DNA of 64,000 bases from DATJPR01 sp963811705 (GTDB lineage: Bacteria; Bacteroidota; Ignavibacteria; UBA10030; UBA6906): contig CAWESL010000012.1 of NCBI GenBank assembly GCA_963811705.1, forward strand, positions 1 through 64,000. The letters run 5' to 3'. The notes under the pieces were generated by a model that was given only the letters and a program-made list of their open reading frames with translations, did no database searches and was not told the DNA's origin. A program made the position numbers and the translations under genes. This document shows positions 25,599 through 34,004 of the stretch, piece by piece (position 1 is the first letter of the stretch; every line of letters begins with the position of its first letter).

Positions 25599-26339
25599 AT
25601 GAAGCCAAAGGCGAGAACCAAGCCGGTCGCTCCAACCTCCGCAGACCGGAGGAAGGCGATTTCCATTCTTGACGGACTCCGCAGGGCATTTCCCGAAGCC
25701 AAGACCGCGTTGGATTACCGGTCTCCATTCGAATTGCTCACGGCGACGATCCTTTCCGCTCAGTGTACGGATACCCGGGTCAACATTGTGACCAAGGACC
25801 TCTTCAAGAAATACCCCACGGTACAGTCTTTTGCCGGGGCCGATCCGGCAGAGCTCGAACGCGATATTCACTCAACGGGCTTCTTCCGGATGAAGGCAAA
25901 GAATATCATCGGGTGCAGTAGAGCATTGGTCGAAAACTTTAATGGCTCGGTCCCGTCAACGATGGAAGATCTCGTCACATTGCCGGGAGTGGGGAGGAAG
26001 ACCGCAAATGTTCTCCTCTCCGAAGCGTTCGGAAAGAACGAAGGGGTTGTCGTCGACACGCATGTTCAGAGGCTGTCTCAGCGCATGGGACTGACCTCAA
26101 ACGAAGATCCGGTGGCTATTGAACAAGACTTGATGGTTCTGTTCCCGCGCGAACGGTGGGGTGAGGTCGGGATGAGCTTCATTCTTCACGGCAGGAAGAC
26201 CTGTCCGGCGAGGAAGCCGCTCTGTGGGGAGTGCGGCATCGCGAAACTCTGCCCGTCTGCATTCACCTTTGAAACCACGGGTTCGGCTTCAAAGAAGACT
26301 GCTCGAAGAATTCTCCCCTCGTCAAGGCGTAAGCGCTGA
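25599..26339 (+). CDS. nth: Endonuclease III
   Basis: 246 residues. Core HhH-GPD fold with LPGVGRKTANVLLSEAFG (catalytic Lys in the helix-hairpin-helix) and VVVDTHVQRLSQRMGL (catalytic Asp). The 4Fe-4S loop follows as C-x6-C-x2-C-x5-C in CPARKPLCGECGIAKLC. It removes oxidised pyrimidines and cleaves the abasic site. An extension of about 28 residues at the C-terminus and a basic N-terminus are slightly longer than in E. coli. A second, more divergent member is encoded at 56251-56979. Confidence 0.94.
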   Translation: MKPKARTKPVAPTSADRRKAISILDGLRRAFPEAKTALDYRSPFELLTATILSAQCTDTRVNIVTKDLFKKYPTVQSFAGADPAELERDIHSTGFFRMKAKNIIGCSRALVENFNGSVPSTMEDLVTLPGVGRKTANVLLSEAFGKNEGVVVDTHVQRLSQRMGLTSNEDPVAIEQDLMVLFPRERWGEVGMSFILHGRKTCPARKPLCGECGIAKLCPSAFTFETTGSASKKTARRILPSSRRKR

Positions 26340-26391
26340 TCGATAGTGTATAGTCCCTCATCAGTTTATCCACGCATTTCCATCCGTAAGA

Positions 26392-26509
26392 ATTGTCGTT
26401 TGCAGGATTCGCATCTTCGACAATCAGCAGATGTTTCGCATTTGAATAGCTGCTAATTCCCGGTACCGACACTTCTTCTCCATGGCACGCCCTTTGGTTT
26501 CGCCAAAGG
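26392..26509 (+). promoter_or_regulatory. Inverted repeats in leader of hydrogenase operon
   Basis: In the 218-base gap before the hydrogenase genes, ATTGTCG (26392-26398) faces CGACAAT (26418-26424) across 19 bases. Further on, CCTTTGG (26491-26497) and CCAAAGG (26503-26509) form a 7-bp hairpin with a 5-base loop. The first could bind a dimeric regulator; the second may be a terminator remnant or leader hairpin. No clear -35/-10 pair was found. Confidence 0.35.
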
Positions 26510-26557
26510 CGGCAGTTCTTCAGGTTTCCATCTCCTCACACTACCGAGAATGCACCC

Positions 26558-27679
26558 ATGCTCACTCTTGAGCTGAGGGATCTCGATGAAGTTCTCACCG
26601 TTTTGGCCGGGCGCGGCTATCAACTCCTTGGACCGACGATACGAGACAAGGCAATCGTGATAGATCGGATTGCCCATGTCAAGGATCTTCCCGGAGGGTG
26701 GAAGGACCGGCACGAACCCGGAGCGTACGCCCTGGAGCGGCGTAACGACGCCTCGGTCTTCGGCTTTGTGGTCGGGCCAGATTCCTGGAAGAAGTTTCTC
26801 ACGCCTCCGCGCTCGCGGGTGTTTTCGCTCCGAAAGAACGGGAAGGGTTTCGAGAGAGAGACTGCAGCACCTGCCCCGGGGCCGACTCCGCTGGCGTTCA
26901 TCGGTGTCCGGGCCTGTGATCTTCATGCAATGGCTCTCGATGATCGGATATTCCTTGAAGGCCCGTTTCCGGATCCCCACTACCGTGCGGTTCGATCGAC
27001 TCTGTTTGTCCTGGCGGTCGATTGTGCCGAGCCGGGCGGCACATGTTTCTGCACGTCATTTGGCGGCGGACCGAAGGCACGGGAGGGCTTTGACATCGCC
27101 CTTACGGAGCTGTGCGATCCCTCGCACCATGTATTCCTGGCACGCGCCGGATCGGAGCGCGGAGAAGAGATCCTGGCAGCGGTTTCCGATCATCACTCTT
27201 CAGCGGAGGAGGAAGCCTCCGCCGAAACGCAGGGGCGGGCGGCGATTGCCAGCATAGCGCGCCATGTCGATGTCGCGAAAGCCGCCGCCGTACTTCCGGA
27301 ACTCTTCGACCATCCTGCCTGGGACGAGGTGGCCAGGCGTTGTCTTGCGTGTGCGAATTGTACCATGGTGTGTCCGACGTGTTTTTGTTCCACCGTCGAG
27401 GAGACCACTTCGCTCACCGGTTCAAGTGCCGAACGATGGAGACGTTGGGATTCCTGTTTCACCATGGACTTCACGAAGGTCGCCGGCGGCAATATCCGAC
27501 CCTCCACGAAGGCACGGTTCCGGCAACGGGTCATGCATAAGTTTTCGTACTGGCTCGACCAATTCGGCTCTGCAGGATGTGTCGGTTGCGGGAGGTGTGT
27601 GACATGGTGTCCCGCTGGTATCGATGTCACTTCATATCTGGAGTCTCTTTGTGCCGGACAGGGGAACGGAACACGTTGA
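26558..27679 (+). CDS. hydB: [NiFe]-hydrogenase (group 3b) beta subunit, 4Fe-4S protein
   Basis: 373 residues, matching sulfhydrogenase beta subunits. Two ferredoxin-type clusters are coordinated near the C-terminus: Cys262, 265, 268 and 272 (RCLACANCTMVCP, with extra Cys275 and Cys277) and Cys341, 344, 347 and 351 (CVGCGRCVTWCP). The N-terminal two-thirds carries GVRACDLHAMALDD and GGTCFCTSFGGGP, typical of the family. It relays electrons between the [NiFe] core and the flavin subunit in the soluble NADP-linked enzyme. First gene of a five-gene operon. Confidence 0.88.
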   Translation: MLTLELRDLDEVLTVLAGRGYQLLGPTIRDKAIVIDRIAHVKDLPGGWKDRHEPGAYALERRNDASVFGFVVGPDSWKKFLTPPRSRVFSLRKNGKGFERETAAPAPGPTPLAFIGVRACDLHAMALDDRIFLEGPFPDPHYRAVRSTLFVLAVDCAEPGGTCFCTSFGGGPKAREGFDIALTELCDPSHHVFLARAGSERGEEILAAVSDHHSSAEEEASAETQGRAAIASIARHVDVAKAAAVLPELFDHPAWDEVARRCLACANCTMVCPTCFCSTVEETTSLTGSSAERWRRWDSCFTMDFTKVAGGNIRPSTKARFRQRVMHKFSYWLDQFGSAGCVGCGRCVTWCPAGIDVTSYLESLCAGQGNGTR

Positions 27680-27699
27680 CCCATGGAAAGGAGTAGGAT

Positions 27700-28179
27700 A
27701 TGAATATCGAAAATCTTTCCGAGATCCTTCGCCAGCATCCATTTCTGTCGAATCTCTCACCGGATTACATGACACTGATCAACGGTTGCGCCTCGAACGC
27801 GCATTTCCTTGAAGGGTCGTTGCTGATCAGGGAAGGGGAAATCGCGGACAAGTTTTTTCTCCTGAGGAGCGGCCGCGTCACTCTGGAGATGGACATGCCT
27901 CCGCGCGGGTCTCTTCGAATTCAAACGGTCGGCCCGGGTGAAGTTCTTGGGTGGTCCTGGCTCATTTCGCCGTACCGCTGGCATTTTAGCGGACGGGCGG
28001 TCGCCGATGTCCGTGCCATTGTGCTTGATGGGGAATGTCTGAGGAACAAGTGTCAGACAGATCACGATTTTGGATATGAAATTCTCGATCGTTTTGTGCG
28101 GCTGATGGAAGACCGACTGCAAGCGACCCGTCTACAGCTCCTTGATCTCGCGCTGTTATCCTCGGAGGCCGCCCGATGA
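27700..28179 (+). CDS. Cyclic-nucleotide-binding domain protein in hydrogenase operon
   Basis: 159 residues: one CNB beta-roll with no DNA-binding domain. GSLLIREGEIADKFFLLRSGRVTLEMD (about 40-66) gives the opening strands and PGEVLGWSWL (about 78-87) replaces the phosphate-binding cassette, which lacks the usual GE-LAL-RAA form; cAMP binding is therefore doubtful. It sits between hydB and hydG and overlaps hydG by four bases. It may be a redox or ligand-sensing accessory of the hydrogenase. Function inferred from position only. Confidence 0.75.
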   Translation: MNIENLSEILRQHPFLSNLSPDYMTLINGCASNAHFLEGSLLIREGEIADKFFLLRSGRVTLEMDMPPRGSLRIQTVGPGEVLGWSWLISPYRWHFSGRAVADVRAIVLDGECLRNKCQTDHDFGYEILDRFVRLMEDRLQATRLQLLDLALLSSEAAR

Positions 28180-29036
28180 TGCCCGCTGTCGCAACGGCTA
28201 CGAAGAGGGACCCCGCCCCCATGTTGCTGTGTCCTGCGGAGATCCGTCGAACCCTGTGGGAAACAGAGGATACATTCACGCTCGTCCTGGACGTTGACCA
28301 TCGTCCCGAGCGGTACGGATTCAAAGCGGGGCAATTCAACATGGTGTATGTCTTTGGTGTCGGTGAGGCCGCGATTTCCATCAGTTCGGATCCGGGGAAG
28401 TCTGCTCAGATCGCGCATACGATTCATCGGGTGGGAACGGTCACCAGCGCCCTTGCGCAGATGAGAAAGGGAGACATCGTCGGTATCCGCGGTCCCTTCG
28501 GGACGAGCTGGCCGATCGAAGAGGCGAAGGGAAAGGACGTCTGTATCGTGGCCGGAGGGATCGGCCTCGCCCCGTTGCGGCCCGTGATGTACGAACTGCT
28601 CCGTCGAAGAGCCGATTTCGGCCGCATCATGCTTTTGTACGGGGCCAGGAGCCCGATTGATCTTCTCTTTCGCGTTGAACTGGAGCAGTGGAGCAGGCAG
28701 AACAATGTGGAGATCATCGTGACGGTTGACAGGGGAGACTCGTCGTGGAAAGGGAACATCGGCGTTGTAACGCATCTTTTCTCATATCTCAAGCTCGACG
28801 CCCGGGAAACGATGGCGTTCGTTTGCGGCCCGGAAGTGATGATGAAATATACGCTCGACGAGCTCGAACGCCGAGGGATTCCGCCCGAGCAGGTATTCGT
28901 TTCGCTCGAGCGCAATATGAAATGCGCCGTCGGTCTCTGCGGCCACTGTCAGCTTGGCCCGATCTTTGTCTGCAAGGACGGCCCCGTCTTTCGCCTGCCG
29001 GTTGTGCGCCCCTTACTTGACAAGAAGGAAATGTAA
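28176..29036 (+). CDS. hydG: [NiFe]-hydrogenase (group 3b) gamma subunit, FAD/NAD(P) reductase
   Basis: 286 residues of the ferredoxin-reductase superfamily. An FAD-binding barrel (about 25-105, FKAGQFNMVYVFGVGEAAISIS) is followed by a nucleotide-binding domain with VAGGIGLAPLRPV (about 125-137) and FVCGPEVMM. A 2Fe-2S cluster lies at Cys250, 255, 258 and 266 (CAVGLCGHCQLGPIFVC). It is the NAD(P)H diaphorase arm of the soluble hydrogenase. Two bases separate its stop from the small-subunit start. Confidence 0.92.
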   Translation: MMPAVATATKRDPAPMLLCPAEIRRTLWETEDTFTLVLDVDHRPERYGFKAGQFNMVYVFGVGEAAISISSDPGKSAQIAHTIHRVGTVTSALAQMRKGDIVGIRGPFGTSWPIEEAKGKDVCIVAGGIGLAPLRPVMYELLRRRADFGRIMLLYGARSPIDLLFRVELEQWSRQNNVEIIVTVDRGDSSWKGNIGVVTHLFSYLKLDARETMAFVCGPEVMMKYTLDELERRGIPPEQVFVSLERNMKCAVGLCGHCQLGPIFVCKDGPVFRLPVVRPLLDKKEM

Positions 29037-29038
29037 CC

Positions 29039-29824
29039 ATGACGGCCAGGAAACCACGAATTGCGGTCTTCAAGTTTGCCTCGTGTGACGGTTGTCAGTT
29101 GTCGCTTCTTGACGCCGAGGACGAGCTTCTTGCGGTCGCCTCCGCCGTGGAAATCGCCCACTTCCCGGAACTCACACGACGGGCGATTCGCGGTCCCTAC
29201 GATATCGGTCTCGTTGAGGGGAGCATCACGACCCCGTCCGATGTGGAACGAATCCGGGACGTCAGGAAACAGTGCCGCGCGCTCGTGACCCTCGGCGCAT
29301 GCGCCACTGCCGGCGGGATTCAGGCCCTCCGGAACTGGAAAGACGTGAAAGACTTTGCACGTCTTATTTATGCATCGCCGGGAGTGATCTCGGCGCTGGA
29401 CCGTTCGATGCCCGTGGGCTCCTATGTCCATGTGGACTTCGAGCTGCGCGGCTGCCCGATCAATAAGATTCAGCTCATCGAAGTCCTGAGTGCGTTCATC
29501 AACAAGCGGAAACCGAATATTCCGACGCACAGCGCGTGTATTGAATGTAAACTCAGGGGAAATGTCTGCGTTATGATCGCCCAGGGCATGCCCTGCCTCG
29601 GGCCGGTGACGCAGGCTGGTTGCGGCGCGCTGTGCCCCGCGATGCATCGGGGTTGTTACGGCTGCTTCGGGCCGATGGAGAATCCGAATACCGGGTCGTT
29701 GTCAACCCAGTTCTCGCAGCTTGGGTATGGTCGCAACGATATCATGCGGGCGTTCCGCGGATTCAACGCCTATGCCGAGGCATTCAGAAAAGAAAGTGAC
29801 CTCCATGAAGACGAAGGCCATTAA
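29039..29824 (+). CDS. hydD: [NiFe]-hydrogenase (group 3b) small subunit
   Basis: 261 residues. The proximal cluster ligands begin at FASCDGCQLSLLD (Cys16, Cys19) with LGACATAGG and ELRGCPINK further on. A cysteine-rich C-terminal part (CIECKLRGNVCVM, CLGPVTQAGCGALCP, GCYGCFGP) can hold two more 4Fe-4S clusters. There is no twin-arginine signal, as expected for a cytoplasmic group 3 enzyme. It overlaps the large-subunit gene by 20 bases. Confidence 0.92.
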   Translation: MTARKPRIAVFKFASCDGCQLSLLDAEDELLAVASAVEIAHFPELTRRAIRGPYDIGLVEGSITTPSDVERIRDVRKQCRALVTLGACATAGGIQALRNWKDVKDFARLIYASPGVISALDRSMPVGSYVHVDFELRGCPINKIQLIEVLSAFINKRKPNIPTHSACIECKLRGNVCVMIAQGMPCLGPVTQAGCGALCPAMHRGCYGCFGPMENPNTGSLSTQFSQLGYGRNDIMRAFRGFNAYAEAFRKESDLHEDEGH

Positions 29825-31094
29825 GGTTGACGAGCTCGCACGGGTCGAAGGGGAAGGCGGAATTCTTGTCAAGATCGCCGACGGCACCGTCACCGATGTG
29901 CGCGTAAGGATACCCGAGCCGCCGCGGTTCTTCGAGGCGTTTCTGCGGGGAAGGGATTACACCGAGGCGCCGGACATTACCGCCCGGATCTGCGGCATAT
30001 GTCCTGTGGCCCATCAGCTGACGTCCGTCCGGGCGATGGAAGAAGCGTTTCAGGTGGTCGTGCCGGAATCCGTACGCCGGCTGAGGCGGCTTCTCTACTG
30101 CGGAGAATACATCGAGAGCCACGTCCTGCACTCCGCGTTCCTGCATGCACCTGATTTCCTGGGGTTCGATGATGCGCTCGCGTTGGCGCGCGAACACCCG
30201 GCTCTCGTGAAGAACGCTCTGGCGATGAAGAAGGTTGGGAATGACCTGGTGACCGCCGTCGGCGGAAGAGAAATTCACCCGATGAACGTGAAGGTCGGCG
30301 GCTTTCATCGTGCCCCGAGGAGATCCGGACTTGATGGAGTGCGCGATCGGCTCGCATGGGGGCGCGATACCATCGCGGATTTCGGTCATGCCGTAGCGAA
30401 GTTTCCCATCCCGGATTTCGATGTGCCTTACGAATTCGTCGCGCTCTTCTGCCCCGATGAATACCCCTTATGTGAGGGGACCATCAGGACAGGGTTGGGG
30501 CTGGAGATGCAGCAGAGGGAATTTGAATTTCATTTCGAGGAACGACACCTTCATCATTCGAACGCCCTGCATAGCGTCGAAAAAGGGGTCGGACCGTATT
30601 GCGTGGGTCCGCTCGCCCGATTCAATCTGAACTTTGCGACCCTCCCAACCGTTGCTCTGCAGCTTGCCCGCGAGCTCGGCATTTCTCCCCCGCTTACCAA
30701 TCCCTTCAAGAGCATTCTCGTCCGTCTTGTTGAGACTGCCTTCGCCTTCGATGAGGCAGTCCGACTGATCGATCAATATGAAGAGTTTGATCCGCCGGCG
30801 GTGAGAATCGAGCCGCGCATGGGCATCGGCATCGCCGCAACTGAAGCACCGCGCGGCCTGCTGTATCATCGATACCGGCTTGCGGACGATGGGACGATCC
30901 TGGATGCCAAAATCGTCCCCCCCACGGCGCAGAATCTCTCGACAATCGAAGAAGACATCCGGCGCTTCGCGAACACCCATCTTGAACTTCCGCGCGAAGA
31001 GCTCACCTGGCGATGCGAGCAGGTCGTCCGGAATTATGACCCTTGCATCTCGTGCGCCACGCATGCCCTCCGGGTGGAGATTCTCGAACGATAG
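29805..31094 (+). CDS. hydA: [NiFe]-hydrogenase (group 3b) large catalytic subunit
   Basis: 429 residues from ATG 29805; the open frame upstream is part of the small-subunit region. Nickel ligands are RICGICP (Cys63, Cys66) near the N-terminus and DPCISCATH (Cys414, Cys417) at the C-terminus. About nine residues follow His420 and would be removed by a maturation protease. The family phrases KVDELARVEGEGG and HPMNVKVGGFHRAP are present. The enzyme is a reversible NADP-linked hydrogenase, possibly also reducing sulfur as in archaeal relatives. No hyp maturation or protease genes are in this window. Confidence 0.93.
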   Translation: MKTKAIKVDELARVEGEGGILVKIADGTVTDVRVRIPEPPRFFEAFLRGRDYTEAPDITARICGICPVAHQLTSVRAMEEAFQVVVPESVRRLRRLLYCGEYIESHVLHSAFLHAPDFLGFDDALALAREHPALVKNALAMKKVGNDLVTAVGGREIHPMNVKVGGFHRAPRRSGLDGVRDRLAWGRDTIADFGHAVAKFPIPDFDVPYEFVALFCPDEYPLCEGTIRTGLGLEMQQREFEFHFEERHLHHSNALHSVEKGVGPYCVGPLARFNLNFATLPTVALQLARELGISPPLTNPFKSILVRLVETAFAFDEAVRLIDQYEEFDPPAVRIEPRMGIGIAATEAPRGLLYHRYRLADDGTILDAKIVPPTAQNLSTIEEDIRRFANTHLELPREELTWRCEQVVRNYDPCISCATHALRVEILER

Positions 31095-31123
31095 AACAGC
31101 ATCCCTGCCGCAGTCGATTCCCC

Positions 31124-31158
31124 CCCGCCACCGGGCGGCGGGATTCCATTGGTTTTTT
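31124..31158 (+). terminator. Probable terminator after hydrogenase operon
   Basis: CCCGCC (31124-31129) pairs with GGCGGG (31137-31142) around a 7-base loop, followed after ten bases by a six-T run at 31153-31158. The gap before the T-run weakens the call. Confidence 0.45.
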
Positions 31159-31220
31159 CCTTTTCCCTTCCGTATCTTCTGAATTGTCCTTTGCTCCAAA
31201 GGAGGCCCTGAAGGATCACT

Positions 31221-31778
31221 ATGACCGAAACCCGACAAAAGGCACTCGACCTTCTATTCGAATACACCAAATCCGATGCGTTGCGCAAACATGCCTTCGC
31301 CGTCGAATCCGCCATGCGCTCCTACGCGGCGAAATTTGGGGGGGACGTCGAAGAGTGGGGAGCGGTAGGATTGCTTCACGACTTTGATTACGAACAATTT
31401 CCACAGTTTCCGGAGCATCCGACAAAAGGGTCGGAGATCCTGAAGGACCACGGTTATGGCGAGCAGTTCCGGATTACGATTCTTGGGCACGTTCCGGATA
31501 TGAAGGTCGCGCGCGAAACGCCGATGTCAAAGTCGCTCTTCGCGTGCGATGAGCTATGCGGATTTATCATGGCGGCGGCATTAATTCGTCCAAACAAGAT
31601 CGCCGACCTCGGGGTGTCATCGGTGAAAAAGAAGCTGAAAGACAAGGCCTTTGCACGTGCTGTCAGCCGTGAAGACATTCAGATGGGTGCCGAGCAGCTG
31701 GGTGTTCCGTTTGATGAGCACATTCAGGTCGTGATCGATGCCATGAAGGGGGTAGCCGCAGATCTTGGTTTGACGTAG
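31221..31778 (+). CDS. HD-domain phosphohydrolase-like protein
   Basis: 185 residues, start preceded by GAAGGA. The HD metal site is visible: His24 (RKHAFAVESAMR), His52-Asp53 (GLLHDFDYE) and His89 (LGHVPD). ACDELCGFIMAAALIRPNKIADLG is shared by a widespread small HD family often described as hydrolase or nucleotidyltransferase-associated. Substrate unknown. It is 126 bases after the hydrogenase operon, beyond its probable terminator, so likely independent. Confidence 0.85.
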   Translation: MTETRQKALDLLFEYTKSDALRKHAFAVESAMRSYAAKFGGDVEEWGAVGLLHDFDYEQFPQFPEHPTKGSEILKDHGYGEQFRITILGHVPDMKVARETPMSKSLFACDELCGFIMAAALIRPNKIADLGVSSVKKKLKDKAFARAVSREDIQMGAEQLGVPFDEHIQVVIDAMKGVAADLGLT

Positions 31779-31799
31779 AAGGGCGAATGACGGGAGGTA

Positions 31800-32690
31800 C
31801 TAATAAAAGTCTATGGCAAAACCCGCGCCCCCCATGTTCCTACGTACATTGTAGTACTGACTGAAGAACTCGAGACCGGACGCATAGTTGATGTAGAACT
31901 TCAATCCGATGTCGTCCCAGCGCCCGAATTTTACCCCTATCTCGGCAACGTTCGTCCCAATGTAGGCGGGGACTCCGGTAAAGGTTATATTGTCAGCAAA
32001 GTAGAGTGCGAACGGCTTTCCGAACACCGTAGCGAAGTCGTCATCCGTTCGAAGCTCGACGCCATGGAGCGTCATGAGGCGACGGATTTCCGATGGACGA
32101 ACGAGCGTTGCGTAGCCGAATCCCGAGTAGGCGAGGAAGTGTGTGGGCCCGAGAGGGAACTCATACGCGGCCACAAGCTCGCCGAAATCCTTTGTGAAGG
32201 GGATCGGAAGCTGCCCGTTTTTCCATTGGCCGGTTGCATTATCAAAGTGACCGTCGATCAGGTGGGCGCTCAAGTGCATCAACCGGAGCCTGAGAACAAG
32301 GCTTCTCGGTCCGTCGGCGCTGCGCATGACGATGTGTCCTCCGAAGAAACCATCGACGGCATCAACCTGGAGCCGGAGGCCCTGGGCGCTGGTCGTCAGG
32401 GCATAGGTGAAGAAATCTGCGCCCATGCGGAATTGCAGGGTTCCGCTGTCGTTCGCGGTCAGTTGCACAAAGTCCACCATGCTTCCGATATCGAGTTTCA
32501 GACGAGATGTGCCGATTTCCTTTCGCACGCCGACGCGGGGTTCCTGGGGGTTCGCAACAAGCGGCTTGAAGAGGGTCCCACCGGGGAGGAACTGCCAATC
32601 TCCGCCGTGCGTTGTTGGGGGGCGTTGACACACGCTTATCCGGGTGACCAGGCAGGTCGCTATCGCAAGGAGACCGATGGTACGAATCAT
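31800..32690 (-). CDS. DUF1207-like exported protein
   Basis: 296 residues with a signal peptide ending near SVCQ (about residue 21). The opening of the mature protein, WQFLPGGTLFKPLVANPQEPRVG, resembles DUF1207 proteins, which are predicted outer-membrane or periplasmic beta-proteins of unknown role. Regularly spaced aromatic strands and a terminal AIDFY favour a barrel. It is transcribed from a promoter at 32723-32751, divergent from the rhodanese gene. Confidence 0.6.
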   Translation of the reverse strand: MIRTIGLLAIATCLVTRISVCQRPPTTHGGDWQFLPGGTLFKPLVANPQEPRVGVRKEIGTSRLKLDIGSMVDFVQLTANDSGTLQFRMGADFFTYALTTSAQGLRLQVDAVDGFFGGHIVMRSADGPRSLVLRLRLMHLSAHLIDGHFDNATGQWKNGQLPIPFTKDFGELVAAYEFPLGPTHFLAYSGFGYATLVRPSEIRRLMTLHGVELRTDDDFATVFGKPFALYFADNITFTGVPAYIGTNVAEIGVKFGRWDDIGLKFYINYASGLEFFSQYYNVRRNMGGAGFAIDFY

Positions 32691-32702
32691 ACGGGGCGAG
32701 GT

Positions 32703-32730
32703 TTGAGAATGAAGTGGAGGTCAATATACC
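32703..32730 (+). promoter_or_regulatory. Plus-strand promoter for rhodanese gene
   Basis: TTGAGA 32703-32708, spacer 16, TATACC 32725-32730. Initiation near 32737 would place upstream in-frame starts (GTG 32714, ATG 32735) outside the message and favours ATG 32777. It overlaps the opposing promoter. Confidence 0.4.
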
Positions 32731-32751
32731 GAAGATGACGCGGACAATCAA
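32723..32751 (-). promoter_or_regulatory. Minus-strand promoter for DUF1207-like gene
   Basis: Read on the minus strand: TTGATT (32751-32746), spacer 17, TATATT (32728-32723), 33 bases before the gene start. Its -10 box shares bases with the opposing -10 box. Confidence 0.55.
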
Positions 32752-32776
32752 TGCCGGTCCACGGCGACAGGAATCG

Positions 32777-33112
32777 ATGGGCGAGAAAGACGACCTTCCG
32801 TTTGATGTTGGCGTTTCAGAGGTGAGGAGACGAATGGATGCTGCAAAGCCGTTCGTCCTTCTGGATGTGCGGGAGCCATTCGAACATCGGTTGGCAAATA
32901 TCGGAGGGATCCTGATCCCTCTTGCCACGCTTCCGCAACATCTCGGGGAGCTTGACCCTTCGGGGGATATCGTTGTGATCTGTCATCATGGCAACCGCAG
33001 CGCCCACGCGACACAGTATCTTCGACGCAGCGGGTTTCGCAATGCGCAGAATATGACCGGAGGCATCGATGAATGGTCGCGAGTCATCGATCAACGCGTT
33101 CCCCGGTATTGA
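32777..33112 (+). CDS. Rhodanese-like domain protein
   Basis: 111 residues from ATG 32777 (AGGAA just upstream); starts at 32735 or 32714 would add 14 or 21 residues without domain similarity. Single rhodanese domain: FVLLDVREPFEH (about 26-37), active loop CHHGNRSAH with catalytic Cys69, and NMTGGIDEWS near the end. It handles sulfane sulfur transfer or a related thiol chemistry in the cytoplasm. The six-residue active loop is normal for the family. Partner unknown. Confidence 0.85.
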   Translation: MGEKDDLPFDVGVSEVRRRMDAAKPFVLLDVREPFEHRLANIGGILIPLATLPQHLGELDPSGDIVVICHHGNRSAHATQYLRRSGFRNAQNMTGGIDEWSRVIDQRVPRY

Positions 33113-33169
33113 CGCAAGGTTTCGCTTCGTCATTTGTTATCCTGTTAAATCAGACATCCGGAGGTTCGA

Positions 33170-33925
33170 ATGAAACATGCGTGGATCCTGGCAGGAGCAT
33201 TGCTTCTTCTCACGGCGTTTGCCCGGTCTCAGGAAGAGCCAATCCCGCCAAAGCGTTCTCAAATGGCGAAGGTCGGGGCCGTCGGTGGATTCACCACGAG
33301 TTTTCTCTTCATGGACATGGGGCCGATCAACGATTTCCTGAACGGCGCGAAAATGGGCCGCCCGTTTTCCAACAGCCCCATTTTCCTGGATGGCGGCGCC
33401 GGGTCGGCCTATATCATGATCATCAAGAACCTTCGCGTCGGCGGGATTGGCATGGGCGGTTCGTCGACCGTCAGCGTCCTGGATCCTGCGACGGGGATCC
33501 GTCGGGATGCGACCATCCAGGCCGGTTACGGTGCCGTGTCCTTTGAGTATGTGGTGACCCTCCTGCAGCACCTGGATTTTGTCGGAGGAGTCCAACTGGG
33601 CACAGGCGGAATCGATATCGTCGTCCGGAAGAGCGACGGCGCTCCCATCACCTGGAGCGGGGAGCAAGGGTTACTCGGAAGCGACAATTCCAGCGCAGGG
33701 ACCGTCACGAGAACTCTCTCCGGGAAATTCTACATCTGGATTCCTTCGGTGAGCCTGGAATATTCGTTTGTTGGCTGGGCGGGCGTTCGGGTTGGGGCAA
33801 GCTACCTTGGGATGAGCTCACCGTCGTGGAAGCTTGACAGCAACTATGACATCCTGAACGTCCCCGGCGCGGTATCGGGAAAGGGATGGACAGTGAATCT
33901 TGCGCTGCTCGTCGGAACGTTCTGA
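33170..33925 (+). CDS. Hypothetical exported protein, probable small barrel
   Basis: 251 residues with GGAGG before the ATG and a signal peptide ending near FARSQ (about residue 21). Not recognised. The mature part is glycine-rich with alternating hydrophobic stretches (AYIMIIKNLRVGGIGMGG, FEYVVTLLQHLDFVGGVQLGTGG, VSLEYSFVGWAGVRVGASYLGM) and ends in LALLVGTF, consistent with an outer-membrane beta-structure. It converges on the homogentisate operon and shares its terminator. Confidence 0.65.
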   Translation: MKHAWILAGALLLLTAFARSQEEPIPPKRSQMAKVGAVGGFTTSFLFMDMGPINDFLNGAKMGRPFSNSPIFLDGGAGSAYIMIIKNLRVGGIGMGGSSTVSVLDPATGIRRDATIQAGYGAVSFEYVVTLLQHLDFVGGVQLGTGGIDIVVRKSDGAPITWSGEQGLLGSDNSSAGTVTRTLSGKFYIWIPSVSLEYSFVGWAGVRVGASYLGMSSPSWKLDSNYDILNVPGAVSGKGWTVNLALLVGTF

Positions 33926-33944
33926 GCGCAGATCATCGCAACGC

Positions 33945-33981
33945 GCAAACGCCGCAGGGCTCGAGCCTCTGCGGCGTTTGC
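33945..33981. terminator. Bidirectional terminator between convergent genes
   Basis: GCAAACGCCGCAG (33945-33957) is perfectly complementary to CTGCGGCGTTTGC (33969-33981), a 13-bp stem closed by the self-complementary GGCTCGAGCC. It lies between a plus-strand stop (33925) and a minus-strand stop (34005), so it can end both transcripts. Confidence 0.75.
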
Positions 33982-34004
33982 ACATCGCAGCGACACCCTC
34001 GGCA

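Noticed and set aside
26491..26509. 7-bp hairpin as rho-independent terminator of nth
   Set aside because: It lies 150 bases after the stop and lacks a T-run; kept only as a leader hairpin.
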